Notes: generated by a model not told the origin, from the letters alone. A DNA stretch of 64,000 nucleotides from Tatumella terrea (GCF_039523755.1 NZ_BAAAFX010000002.1:124001-188000), one strand, 5' to 3'. Counted from the stretch's first letter, positions 17,934 to 26,942 are shown. A program made the numbers and translations.

Positions 17934-18070
17934 CGTGGCGGTCACAGAGTCTGTACTTTGTGGCCCTCACTGTATTCAGAGTGCCACGGGCGTCACGCTA
18001 TGGCTGCCGGAAGCCAGCCCGCGGCACAGATAAGGCTCCGCGTGGCCGGATACCGTCAGCGGCCTCTGCG

Positions 18071-18556
18071 TCAATGATAAAGCGACGCACTGTGGCTGCA
18101 ATGATTCTCAGCCTGAGGAGCTGACCCTGATTGCCGTGCCGCCTGACTGAGCTTATCAATACGGGCAATACCTCCCCGCGGATCATGGTGTACCCGCAAC
18201 ATCCTGTGATGATTCAATATTTCAAGTTCGTTAACCGTAATACTAAAACTCTGTGCCAGGGTTCGTTCATCCGGAACCTTCTTTCTCTGACGGCGTTCTT
18301 TAGTGAAAAAATGCTGGTTATATTTCGCCCACAGAATAAATATCGCGATATAGAGAAACGCAAAAAAACCGTAATACAGCAGGATCACCGGACCGGACGA
18401 TGCCGGGGATGAACCGTCACTGATGTCCGGGAATAAGACGTAATATTCCCGATAAATCAGATAGATAAATCCTACCCAGGCGAGCAGGGTCAGTAAGGCA
18501 TCCATCATACGCAGAACCGGCCGGGGTTCTGTAATAATAACAGGTTGTGGATTCAT
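18071..18556 (-). CDS. pgaD: Poly-beta-1,6-GlcNAc synthase auxiliary subunit PgaD
   Basis: A 161-residue inner-membrane protein with two hydrophobic helices (residues about 18-38 and 55-79) and a cytoplasmic C-terminal tail, as in PgaD. It starts MNPQPVIITEPRP and overlaps pgaC by 4 bp. PgaD binds PgaC and is needed for c-di-GMP-stimulated polymer synthesis. The tail after residue 110 diverges from E. coli (137 residues) and is about 24 residues longer. Last gene of pgaABCD. Confidence 0.9.
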   Translation of the reverse strand: MNPQPVIITEPRPVLRMMDALLTLLAWVGFIYLIYREYYVLFPDISDGSSPASSGPVILLYYGFFAFLYIAIFILWAKYNQHFFTKERRQRKKVPDERTLAQSFSITVNELEILNHHRMLRVHHDPRGGIARIDKLSQAARQSGSAPQAENHCSHSASLYH

Positions 18557-19887
18557 TTTGATGACCTCTCCAGTCCACGATCTGAGCCATTCCAGCGGGC
18601 GCGCTGGCGTTGACGTCTGAGCATCACTTTCGGGAAAGCGACAAGCGTGGTAAACAGGCTCAGCATCCAGTAAATCACCGGGAACCAGATCACCCAGAAA
18701 AGTGAGCGAAAGATATTCTTCTCATAACGGTGCTCAATCATCACACTGACCATAAACTGGATCAGGCATACGATAGCCAGTGTGAGTCCGGTAAAGTGCG
18801 GGGGAAAAATACTTTCTACCTGTAAGTTTTTCGGTAACGTAAAGACGAGCCCGAGCAGGAACAACAGAACGCTCATGGCGTAGGAAAAAGCCCACAAGGT
18901 GGAAAGCATAAACTCGGCGAAGAGTACCCACATCCGCTTATACTCCAGTGACCAGATATGCTTCATATTTTTAACAAAGACTTCCGCGCCCCCCTGAGCC
19001 CAGCGCAGACGCTGTCGCCATAAGCCCTTGATCGTCTCCGGCATCAGGATCCAGCATACCGCGCGGGGTTCAAAAAACACCGACCAGTGCTGTAGCTGTA
19101 ACTTCCAGCTGATATCAATATCTTCGGTGATCATATCCGGACTCCAGTAACCCACCTCTTCCAGTGCGGTACGACGGAATGCGGTGATCACCCCGGAAAC
19201 AGTGAAGACATGGCCATAGATCCGCTGGGTCCGTTTAATAAGCCCGATAATGGAAGAGAATTCACCGACCTGAATACGGCCGACCAAAGTGGAACGCGTT
19301 CTGATCCTGGGGTTACCGGTGACAGCGCCGACTCTGGGGTAGCGGATAAGCGGAGCCACCAGAAACGCGGCCATATCGGGCGCGGGCAACGCATCTCCGT
19401 CAATACAGACCAGAAAGTCGCTCCTTGCCGCTGCGGCGCCGGTCCGTAATGCGATAGCTTTTCCCTGGTTTTCTGCCAGATGGATGACCCTGAGTTGCAG
19501 ATACTCAGAAGCGAGCTCATCCAGCACCTCCGCGGTATCATCGGATGAACCATCATTAATAGCGATAACCTCAATGTTCTGATAGTTCTGCTGCAGGGCG
19601 GCGGTAATGGTTTCTCTGACATTCGGACCCTCGTTATAGCAAGGGATCAGCATCGAGATAAGCGGCGGAGGCTCCTGACCGTTGCTGAGATCTTCCGGTA
19701 TCGCGGACCAATGCCTTTCACGATGCAGCCAGAAATAGATCCCTCCGGTTATCCAGAGTGCTGCCATAAAAAGCGGCCACAGAAAAACAAAATTCAGCAT
19801 GATTTCGCCGGTAAATGTGGCAGCAAATCCCAGCGGAAAACTCAGCACCAGGCAAAGAATAACGAAAGTAATAATGCGATCAGTCAT
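18553..19887 (-). CDS. pgaC: Poly-beta-1,6-N-acetylglucosamine synthase PgaC
   Basis: A 444-residue processive GT2 synthase. Two N-terminal membrane segments precede the catalytic domain with ISMLIPCYNEG, INDGSSDDT, the metal site IDGDALP, the catalytic TEDIDISW and the QRLRWAQGG motif (Q/RxxRW). Three or four further membrane helices follow. It polymerises UDP-GlcNAc and moves the chain across the inner membrane, together with PgaD. Length matches E. coli PgaC (441). It overlaps pgaB by 8 bp and pgaD by 4 bp. Confidence 0.96.
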   Translation of the reverse strand: MTDRIITFVILCLVLSFPLGFAATFTGEIMLNFVFLWPLFMAALWITGGIYFWLHRERHWSAIPEDLSNGQEPPPLISMLIPCYNEGPNVRETITAALQQNYQNIEVIAINDGSSDDTAEVLDELASEYLQLRVIHLAENQGKAIALRTGAAAARSDFLVCIDGDALPAPDMAAFLVAPLIRYPRVGAVTGNPRIRTRSTLVGRIQVGEFSSIIGLIKRTQRIYGHVFTVSGVITAFRRTALEEVGYWSPDMITEDIDISWKLQLQHWSVFFEPRAVCWILMPETIKGLWRQRLRWAQGGAEVFVKNMKHIWSLEYKRMWVLFAEFMLSTLWAFSYAMSVLLFLLGLVFTLPKNLQVESIFPPHFTGLTLAIVCLIQFMVSVMIEHRYEKNIFRSLFWVIWFPVIYWMLSLFTTLVAFPKVMLRRQRQRARWNGSDRGLERSSK

Positions 19888-21898
19888 GAGCAGGGTACCA
19901 GGCCGAGGAAATATAAGGTCGAATCACTGACATCCCGGGTTGATTACGCAAAAAGTTGTCCGGGTAATAGCCATAATTTTTTACGCCCAAAAGCTGTAGC
20001 TGTTTCATCCAGTCCGCCAGGGTCTGATCAGTGAGCGTTTGTTTCTGCGGAGGCTGACGCCAGTCAACGCTTTGCAACTCGATAATCGTTTTATCTTTAG
20101 CCCCGGGAATGGACTGGACTTTTTCCACCAGTCGCTGCAACCAGAGTGATTGCTGGTCAACCGGAATATTTTCCATCGCCGGCATGGCCATCGGTACCGT
20201 CCAGCGATAAGCCGCTAAAAATTGAGATAAATTTTGTGCATACCAGCTTTCACTTTGCGGATTCAGTACCGGTTCCGCGTAAATATTACGGGCAGATTCA
20301 ATTTGCGGCCCGCGTATTGCTCTGACGGCCTGAAGCAGAGATAAGGTAAAGTCGGTCAGCGTGCGGCTTTTATATTCAGTCCAGCGTTGGAATTCGACCG
20401 GAGACTGACGGATGGCCGGAATATCCCGACCAAAACCAGCGTTCTGATAGGCGGCAAGTGCGGGCGGGCTGGCATCTTCATAATCTGAGAGCAGGGCATC
20501 ATCGTGGAATAAAATACCGCTGAAAGAGGCATGTGCAGCGAGGTCCTGATAAATTTCGGTGATCTGTTGCCGTGCGGCCGGACTCCACGGAGACAGGCGC
20601 TGGTACTGATCCGCCTCCGTTTTTGCCAGTCCTTTTTTATCGGACCAGGCAGTGACCCGCGGGATCGTTTTATCTAAATCAAAGGACAGTACCGGCATCC
20701 AGGCATACACTTTGACATTCGCCCGGTTCTGAAGCTGCCATGAGACAAAATTAAATAAATCCGCACGGACCGGCAGGTGGCGGTTGGGGAAATAAAGGGA
20801 GCGGACCAGACCATCCCCTTTGGGGTCGGCGAAGGCCTGCAAAAAAACATGACTGACCCGCATGTCGTAGATCCGCTGGATCAATTGATCGATATTCTTT
20901 TGCTGCTGGGCCGGGTTCGGATCATAAATATAATCAAGATCGACCTGCACCATCCGGACGGCGGACTGGTTGCGGGTTTCCGAGATAGCCGATACAAAGC
21001 TTTGCAGTGAAGGGTTACCGGAGATCAGCACCCGCGGGATACTGTTCAGTCTGGCAGCATTCCCCAGCCCCTCAGACAGGGTAAAAGCCATTTTATAACC
21101 TTGCTGCTGAGCCAGACGAAAGCTCATGCCGCTTTCAGCCCCGTAAGGCCAGACCAGCACTTCGGGAGTCTTACCGGTTACCTGACGAATCTTACGGGTC
21201 ACTTTATCAATATCGAGACTGATACGCTGTTGAAACTGAGCTTCAGTTTCATAGGTTTTAGTTTGCGGATGATAACGGCGGGTCGTCATGGCCGGCTCAA
21301 GGCTGCCTTCAGGATTGGCGGTTAACCCGAAATGTGCATCCCAGGTATGGGACCCGATGTCTACCAGTCCGGAGTCGCTGACTTCTTTCACCATCTGCCA
21401 GGTGGCGAATTTCTCCCGGGGTGTTTTCAGTCCGCCAAAGTCGATGGCTTTATCCGCAGGCGTACTGATCCAGCTCCCTACCGGAGCCCATAACGCCGGC
21501 CAGTTCCAGGCCTTAAGGAGTGGCCAGACGCGATCATAGAAACTCCGGTAACCGTCATCGAAACTCAGGAGTACAGCTTTCGGAGGAAGGGGGCGCTTAT
21601 TGTCATGGGCATCAAGGATCTGCCGGATACTGACCGGATGGTAACCGTTATCGTGTAACCAGTTCATCTGTTCAATCAGTGCGCTGGTTCTGACGGCCAG
21701 ATAGCGCTGATCCGCCCCGCCATCCTCCACATCATGGTAGGCAATCGTCAGAAAACTATTGGCAGGCCAGGGCTGTTGTGATTCGGGATGGCTACGTTCT
21801 GACGGTGGGGTAAATTGCACCGGCGCGGCAGTCGCACTACCGCCGAAGAGAGCACTGCTCACGGTGAGTAATAACAAAAACTTTTTAACGTTAATCAT
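19880..21898 (-). CDS. pgaB: Poly-GlcNAc N-deacetylase/hydrolase PgaB
   Basis: A 672-residue two-domain periplasmic enzyme like E. coli PgaB (672). The N-terminal polysaccharide deacetylase domain has the metal motif LLSFDDGYRSF, SHTWDAHFG and WPYGAESG; the C-terminal GH domain begins VQVDLDYIYD and contains FHDDALLSDYEDA and the final NYGYYPDNFL. It partly deacetylates PNAG so that it can be exported. The E. coli protein is a lipoprotein; here the signal peptide (MINVKKFLLLLTVSSALFGG) has no lipobox cysteine and probably releases a soluble protein. Two bases separate it from pgaA. Confidence 0.96.
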   Translation of the reverse strand: MINVKKFLLLLTVSSALFGGSATAAPVQFTPPSERSHPESQQPWPANSFLTIAYHDVEDGGADQRYLAVRTSALIEQMNWLHDNGYHPVSIRQILDAHDNKRPLPPKAVLLSFDDGYRSFYDRVWPLLKAWNWPALWAPVGSWISTPADKAIDFGGLKTPREKFATWQMVKEVSDSGLVDIGSHTWDAHFGLTANPEGSLEPAMTTRRYHPQTKTYETEAQFQQRISLDIDKVTRKIRQVTGKTPEVLVWPYGAESGMSFRLAQQQGYKMAFTLSEGLGNAARLNSIPRVLISGNPSLQSFVSAISETRNQSAVRMVQVDLDYIYDPNPAQQQKNIDQLIQRIYDMRVSHVFLQAFADPKGDGLVRSLYFPNRHLPVRADLFNFVSWQLQNRANVKVYAWMPVLSFDLDKTIPRVTAWSDKKGLAKTEADQYQRLSPWSPAARQQITEIYQDLAAHASFSGILFHDDALLSDYEDASPPALAAYQNAGFGRDIPAIRQSPVEFQRWTEYKSRTLTDFTLSLLQAVRAIRGPQIESARNIYAEPVLNPQSESWYAQNLSQFLAAYRWTVPMAMPAMENIPVDQQSLWLQRLVEKVQSIPGAKDKTIIELQSVDWRQPPQKQTLTDQTLADWMKQLQLLGVKNYGYYPDNFLRNQPGMSVIRPYISSAWYPAHD

Positions 21899-21900
21899 CC

Positions 21901-24366
21901 TTAAAACCTCAGAGTCATATCAAACTGTGCAGAAAGCGTATTTTCATACTGACCGTCCCAGGGCTGACGTCCCCAGGTCAGCATGGCACCTGTTTCAAAA
22001 CGCTGATTCCATTGCACACGCTGCCCGTAGCCCAGACGGAGCAGGGTTCCGCGGCCGTAGTGGTCTTGCTGATAAACGCCGGCCCCGGCGACGATCTGCT
22101 GGGTCCATTCGGTGTCGTAGTGCTGATAAATCTGATGGTTTAAACTCAGTCCGGGAAGTACGGCCAGGTCTGCATCAGGGCTGTAATAGGCAACCTCCTG
22201 TTGACTGTTCCGGCTGGCGCTTACCTCCGGCGTAAAATCCAGACTGAAACGGGGGGCGGTCCATAACCGTTCTTTCCCTGCCAGCTGAAACTCCAGACGA
22301 CGGTTGCCGTCAGAGAATTCGGAGGGCTGTAGTGAAAACTGATATTCACGTCGTTCATTCTGGTACCAGCGCAGGGCGAGGCCGGCACTGTTGGCAGTCA
22401 CGTTATTCCGTCGGGCGCGCAGAGGAGCTTCGGTGGAGAAACGGGCGGCCTGTGCAGACAAACGCCAGTGATCATCAAAATCATGCCAGCCATACAGGCG
22501 AAAGCCGGTGCGCGACGGGACTTTTCCGGTCTGATGGTTTAGTTCCGCCTCCAGGTGATTATCCCGTCCCCGCCACTCCAGCCCCAGTAGCGGGGTTTGC
22601 GCGCGACCTTTTCCTTCTTCAAAACGGCTCTGTTCCGTCTGCACGCCGGTAAAGAGACGGTAGTTGGTGGCGATGGGCGGCGTATAGAGCCGTGCGCTGA
22701 CGGTAAGGTCATGACTGCCGGTCACAGGGTTATCAGAATGCAAACCTTTCCCTGCCTCTGCCCGCAATTCCCAGAGGTGGTGCAACTGACGATACTGATC
22801 CAGCTGCCGGACGGCTGTGGCGCGTGGGGCACGGGAAAGGACATCATCGGTCAGGCTTTCCATCTGTGACCACTCCTGAAGGCTGCCGGCGTTGTAAGCC
22901 TGCGCGGTTTCCAGAGAAAGATTATCCGGGCTTAAACTTTCTGCCCGCTTAAGCACCTGTTCGGCATGACGATCCAGGCCGCGTGCAGAGAGGACTGTGG
23001 CATAACGGATGGCTAAATCCTGATTCCCCGGGGCACTTTCCGCCCTGCGGCGACTGGTGTTCAGAGCCGCGGGATAATCGCCGGTGGCTAACAGATAATC
23101 GATATTGAGCGCCTGCAGACTCAGCCAGGCATCGTTGGGCTCCTGCACGGGCAGTCCCCAGACATTTTTTTTCCATGGCGTATGGGCTGACTGCCTGGCC
23201 AGTAATTGTTCTGCGGCCGGATAATCGCGGTTTTCTGTCATCGAATAAAACAGTGTTTCTACCTGATCATCCGCGACCGGGTCCGGTAATATCCGCGGAT
23301 ATAAGGCCCTGGCATGGGCAGGTTGCTGGCGGGCAAGCAGGGCAGAAGCGACCCAGGGCTTCGCGTAATCCGGAATGGTGTGGCCCTGGCCGATGATTTC
23401 GCGGTAGTCGCGGATCACCTCGTCATATTGCTCCCGGGCCAGAAACGCACCCAGCCGGTCGATCCTGGCCCGTAATCGCTGCTCCCTCGCGGCGGGCAGG
23501 TCACGCCATGCGGTCAGTCGTTGGTGATAATACTGCAGTGCATAGTCTGCAGTCCGGAAACGTTTTTTTTCGTCAGAGGCAGGGATTAATGCATTACGCA
23601 CCAGGCCGGCGGCATAATCGAGTTCTTTCTCCCGTAGGACTGCCGGCGGTAACGCGAGTTGTTCAGCATTTTGTAACGCAGGGAGCGCAAGGCGAGTCGC
23701 AGAGTACAGACCGGTCAGGTTTTTTTTGATCTCCGGATCCTCCGGCGCCAGTTGTTCTGCTTGAGTTGTGTAGAACAACGCATCATAAGGTTTTTGTTCA
23801 CGGGTCCGGAGATACGCTAAGGCTAACGGGTACGGTATCTGAGAGGGCTGATGACGTAACAGCGAAGCGGTCTCTGCTGCTGAACGGTACTGACCGGCAT
23901 CCGCTTCTGTCATTGATTTTGCTTTAAGGTAATCGGCATTACCCGGGGATTGACGCAGGGCGAGATCCCAGTAGTGAATTGCCCTCGCCCACTGTTTCCT
24001 GTTACGTTCGGCCGAAGCGATAGCCGCATAGGCACGGGCAGGGAGATCGCTGCGTAAAGAATATTTATCACGTATCTGTTGTACCAGAAGATCATTATTA
24101 TTCCATCCGGCGACCTGCAGCCAGTCTGCAATTTCATTGGCCGTCAGTGTCCCTTGTGTGGAATATTCAGCCAGGTAGTTCAGGAGTTCGGTGGAATTAC
24201 CTTCCCGGGCCTGAATGACCATTCTGTCATAATTATCAGCCTGGCCGGTCAGCGGAAAAAATAGCGGTAAAGAGCAAAGGTAAATCACCCGTTTTTTATT
24301 TTTTATCATCAGCAGTGCTGTTCGGATTTGACTATCCATCCTGGCTTTTTTCCCTGAAGTCGGCAT
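21901..24366 (-). CDS. pgaA: PNAG outer-membrane export porin PgaA
   Basis: An 821-residue protein; E. coli PgaA has 807. After a signal peptide the first half is helical with TPR-like repeats (residues about 60-500, many Ala/Leu pairs), which bind deacetylated PNAG, and the last 300 residues are amphipathic strands ending in a terminal Phe (FDMTLRF), an outer-membrane barrel signature. The start is uncertain: ATG codons at 24366, 24339 and 24309 are in frame; the first has GGAG 11 nt upstream and was chosen, while the third starts closest to the signal peptide. First gene of pgaABCD. Confidence 0.93.
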   Translation of the reverse strand: MPTSGKKARMDSQIRTALLMIKNKKRVIYLCSLPLFFPLTGQADNYDRMVIQAREGNSTELLNYLAEYSTQGTLTANEIADWLQVAGWNNNDLLVQQIRDKYSLRSDLPARAYAAIASAERNRKQWARAIHYWDLALRQSPGNADYLKAKSMTEADAGQYRSAAETASLLRHQPSQIPYPLALAYLRTREQKPYDALFYTTQAEQLAPEDPEIKKNLTGLYSATRLALPALQNAEQLALPPAVLREKELDYAAGLVRNALIPASDEKKRFRTADYALQYYHQRLTAWRDLPAAREQRLRARIDRLGAFLAREQYDEVIRDYREIIGQGHTIPDYAKPWVASALLARQQPAHARALYPRILPDPVADDQVETLFYSMTENRDYPAAEQLLARQSAHTPWKKNVWGLPVQEPNDAWLSLQALNIDYLLATGDYPAALNTSRRRAESAPGNQDLAIRYATVLSARGLDRHAEQVLKRAESLSPDNLSLETAQAYNAGSLQEWSQMESLTDDVLSRAPRATAVRQLDQYRQLHHLWELRAEAGKGLHSDNPVTGSHDLTVSARLYTPPIATNYRLFTGVQTEQSRFEEGKGRAQTPLLGLEWRGRDNHLEAELNHQTGKVPSRTGFRLYGWHDFDDHWRLSAQAARFSTEAPLRARRNNVTANSAGLALRWYQNERREYQFSLQPSEFSDGNRRLEFQLAGKERLWTAPRFSLDFTPEVSASRNSQQEVAYYSPDADLAVLPGLSLNHQIYQHYDTEWTQQIVAGAGVYQQDHYGRGTLLRLGYGQRVQWNQRFETGAMLTWGRQPWDGQYENTLSAQFDMTLRF

Positions 24367-25183
24367 ACTCAGGTTGTCTCCGGATTATTTGTGAATGGCT
24401 ATTAAAAGCCAGTCATATTCTCTTTTTATGCAGGCTGTCTGATTAGAAATAGTTTTATTGATAGGTGAAAACGATTATTTAATGTTTTTATAAATCCGGA
24501 AATACTTTTTTACTTTTGTAAAACAGTCGCTTATTCGGATTTTTTCAAACAGTAAATAAAGACATGACACTCCCTTCACCCGTCGGTTTCATTCCGGAAA
24601 TTAAGACAACTCTTATCTGATGGCAGATAAATGATGTCATCGTAAATATTAAGCTGGCTATGTAGTTTTATTTAATATTGATCGGAGGTTAATCGTAAGA
24701 ATAATACGTTCCGGTCAGGAGATAACAGAACGAAGGCGATAGGGGACTTTCAGCAGACAGAGCGTAATGACATCGCATAATAACAGGTTGCTATGGCGGT
24801 TGAACCGGAAATTCAGACCAGAGAGTCTTATTTTTTCCTGAACGTCATACCGGCGAATATCCCGGAAAAGGAAGGAAGATTGATAAATATTAATTACAGA
24901 TACCAGAATTACTTACTGAATAATAAGACCGGGGGAATTCACGACTGTCGTACAAAACGGAAGCCCGAAAAACCGTATGTGACGCGGTCATTTATCGCCT
25001 GCCTGGCCCGCGCGGATCACTATCCGGCCGACAGACGGGGCCGGGTGAGGAGCCTGACAGGGGAACGCCTAAGTACCATGCTCCTGCGGAGAGACCTGTG
25101 AAGGGCGGACGGTTGCTTATCCTGCCCCACTTACCCCACGGGTATCCGCAGCGACCCCCGGGGATTCAGGATGCTCTGTCTAT
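24367..25183. other. Upstream region of pga, no gene recognised
   Basis: The part next to pgaA is AT-rich and should hold the pga promoter and leader. A 102-codon open frame (24793-25101, plus) has an ATG and a weak AGG site but no recognisable protein feature, so it was not called. Confidence 0.4.
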
Positions 25184-25217
25184 GCTCCCTGGCGTATAAC
25201 GCTCCCTGACGTATAAC
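25184..25217. repeat. 17-bp tandem direct repeat
   Basis: GCTCCCTGGCGTATAAC is followed immediately by GCTCCCTGACGTATAAC, one mismatch. It lies 225 bp before the oxidase remnant. Meaning unknown. Confidence 0.85.
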
Positions 25218-25441
25218 GTATTGCCATTCGTCACAGAAGATTTTTTCTGGCATAGAGGGCGTATCACAAAATGATCAATAGACTCTCTGTCGTATAGAGC
25301 AGTGACAGTGAGGACGGCGCAGGTAAAAAATTAAAAAACACACATAAACAATTCCCCGGAAGATTACCCGTGGTTAATTATTGATCATTTGTAAACAATG
25401 TGTATTGTGTATGTAAAACATGATTTGCTTAAGGAGGGGTT

Positions 25442-25612
25442 ATGCGCTTTCCGGTAAGTGTCAGAGAGTGGGAAGGGGTTGCACAAAGAAAACTCACCGC
25501 CGATGTTTACGACTTTTTCACCGGCGCAGCAGGTGACGAAGCAGGAAAACAAGCTAACTCCGACGCTTTAAGCGCAATTAAGCGATTAAACACTCTCCGC
25601 GAGGGAAATATT
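25442..25612 (+). pseudogene. N-terminal remnant of an FMN-dependent alpha-hydroxy-acid oxidase
   Basis: Fifty-seven codons behind a very strong AAGGAGG ribosome site encode VREWEGVAQRKLTADVYDFF followed by TGAAGDE and QANSDAL, the N-terminal signature of lactate/glycolate oxidase-type enzymes (usually YDYFAGGAGDE...N). Those enzymes are about 350-400 residues long and their FMN and catalytic His/Arg sites are all missing here. The frame does not stop but continues into the tautomerase that follows. Probably what is left after an internal deletion; it may now serve as a translated leader for the downstream gene, or as an N-terminal extension. Identification rests on a short segment. Confidence 0.6.
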
Positions 25613-25804
25613 ATGCCTGTGATTACTATTCAGCAGTCACCCCGTTCCGTTGATTTAAAAAGAAGGTTAGCGAAAGAACTCACCGGGATTTTTGTCTCGG
25701 TCTATGAAATCCCCCCGGAGGCGGTGCAAATATTTTTTTCCGAAGCGAGCCATGAAAACTGGGCTAAGGGTGGGGTCCTCGCCGCAGATAATCACAAGAA
25801 ATAA
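25613..25804 (+). CDS. 4-oxalocrotonate tautomerase family protein
   Basis: A 63-residue protein starting MPVITIQ, so Pro1 of the mature chain is the catalytic base of the family. Typical features follow: SPRSVDLKRRLAKELT, an IPPEAVQIFF strand and the C-terminal ENWAKGGVLAAD. Small monomers of this type assemble as hexamers or dimers and act as tautomerases or related hydratases. Its own GAGGG ribosome site lies 7 nt before the ATG, which supports independent initiation, although the upstream oxidase remnant is in frame with it and a 120-residue fusion starting at 25442 would bury the catalytic proline. The substrate is unknown. Confidence 0.8.
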   Translation: MPVITIQQSPRSVDLKRRLAKELTGIFVSVYEIPPEAVQIFFSEASHENWAKGGVLAADNHKK

Positions 25805-25931
25805 CACCTGTCGGGCGACGCATGTCGGAGGGGAATTATGACCCGGCGCAGGGGCAACACCGAAGAAAAGGACAACAGGGAGCTGGCGTCAAAAGGGGCG
25901 TTATCCACCCGCATAGCGAAGGGCAGAAACG

Positions 25932-25956
25932 AAAAAGCCCCGCTTTTCAGCGAGGC
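25932..25956 (-). terminator. Rho-independent terminator of tRNA-Phe
   Basis: On the minus strand, an 8-bp stem (GCCTCGCT / AGCGGGGC, one G-U pair) with a GAAA loop is followed by TTTTT, 11 nt after the tRNA 3' end. Confidence 0.88.
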
Positions 25957-25967
25957 CTTAGAAAGAG

Positions 25968-26043
25968 TGGTGCCCGAACTCGGAATCGAACCAAGGACAC
26001 GGGGATTTTCAATCCCCTGCTCTACCGACTGAGCTATTCGGGC
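25968..26043 (-). tRNA. tRNA-Phe (GAA)
   Basis: A 76-nt cloverleaf on the minus strand nearly identical to E. coli tRNA-Phe: acceptor GCCCGAA paired with TTCGGGC, D-loop AGCTCAGTCGGTAGAGC, anticodon stem with GAA, T-arm GGTTCGATTCC, and encoded CCA. One acceptor base pair differs from E. coli (GCCCGGA). It marks the junction between the accessory genes to the left and the conserved yjdC-dsbD backbone to the right. Confidence 0.97.
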
Positions 26044-26337
26044 AACGGGGCGCATTAAACCGTAATGGCCCTGAGACGTCAACTCTTTTTACCTGACAAA
26101 CACAGAAAAAGGCACTGACTGTCTGCTTAATAGACAAAATGCACAGGGTTGCTGTTTTTTACGCCGGGTCGCGGGTCTGCTCACCCGCTACCGCTATCAA
26201 TTTATGCCCGGCCGGTCATCGCGTTGATACGGCGTCAACGCTTGCTGTCTTTCAGCGATGAGCTGCCTGAAAAGATCACCTCATCAACGTCAGCCGGGGC
26301 AGGGGCTGGCTACCATCAGCTTCTGCCGGTCACGCTG
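26044..26337. other. Spacer between yjdC and tRNA-Phe
   Basis: No gene. It should hold the tRNA promoter. A 6-bp GC hairpin (GCGGGT / ACCCGC, 26171-26188) is visible, without a U-tract. Confidence 0.4.
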
Positions 26338-26901
26338 TTATCCCAGCGCGCCGTTTTTACGGCACAGCGCGACCTGCAAAATATCCTCAGCCAGACGGCG
26401 GGCGATGGCGATGTCCTGTAAATTTCGTTTCACCAGAAGTTTGCTCAGACAACCTTCCAGTATCAGTTCCAGCTGGTCGGTGACCATGGTCGGGTTATCG
26501 GTTTCCAGAGACAAAAGGTACTGATGCGTATACTGCCATGATGCCTGTTTTTGTTTTTCGGCCTCCTGATGGATAGGATGGTGAGGCGCAGGAAAAGCAC
26601 TGCAAGCCGCAATAAACAGGCATCCCGGGAAGCGACCGCGCTGGACGTGTTCTGATAACAGATCGTAACGCTTAAGTATTTTTTGGCCGGTGGTCAGTGA
26701 ACTGTCCTGGCGGATGCTCTGACGCCACCCGCTAATTTGCTGCCCGTGGAATGCGAGGGCATCGCGCATCAGCTGCTCCTCATCGGTATCCCCGACTGTT
26801 ATCCCGCGTTCACTCAGTTGCTGCTTCAGAGTCCCTGCGGCAGCGAAGCCCTGCTGTTCGAGCAAATGTAATACCTGTTCAGATATGTTTTCCGGTGACA
26901 C
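26338..26901 (-). CDS. yjdC: TetR-like regulator YjdC, adjacent to dsbD
   Basis: A 187-residue protein whose C-terminal 120 residues closely follow E. coli YjdC (RFPGCLFIAAC, HPIHQ, EGCLSKLLV, RRLAEDIL, CRKNGAL). The N-terminal helix-turn-helix part is poorly conserved and about four residues shorter than in E. coli, so DNA binding may be altered. The GTG at 26901 is chosen because a GGAGG lies 5 nt upstream and the length to LEQQG then equals E. coli. It follows dsbD on the same strand, but a terminator hairpin stands between them. Regulatory target unknown. Confidence 0.85.
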   Translation of the reverse strand: MSPENISEQVLHLLEQQGFAAAGTLKQQLSERGITVGDTDEEQLMRDALAFHGQQISGWRQSIRQDSSLTTGQKILKRYDLLSEHVQRGRFPGCLFIAACSAFPAPHHPIHQEAEKQKQASWQYTHQYLLSLETDNPTMVTDQLELILEGCLSKLLVKRNLQDIAIARRLAEDILQVALCRKNGALG

Positions 26902-26911
26902 ACGAACCTCC

Positions 26912-26942
26912 AAAAAAGCGATACCGGCTTGTGCCGGTATCG
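26912..26942 (-). terminator. Rho-independent terminator of dsbD
   Basis: A perfect 10-bp stem CGATACCGGC / GCCGGTATCG (minus-strand orientation equivalent) with a 4-nt loop and CTTTTTT tail starts 10 nt after the dsbD stop. The U-tract runs directly into the GGAGG of yjdC. Confidence 0.88.

Noticed and set aside
24793..25101. 102-codon open frame upstream of the oxidase remnant
   Set aside because: No recognisable domain, weak ribosome site, mixed composition.
25442..26043. Integrated prophage or island with tRNA att sites
   Set aside because: No integrase, no phage genes and no second copy of the tRNA 3' end seen in the window.
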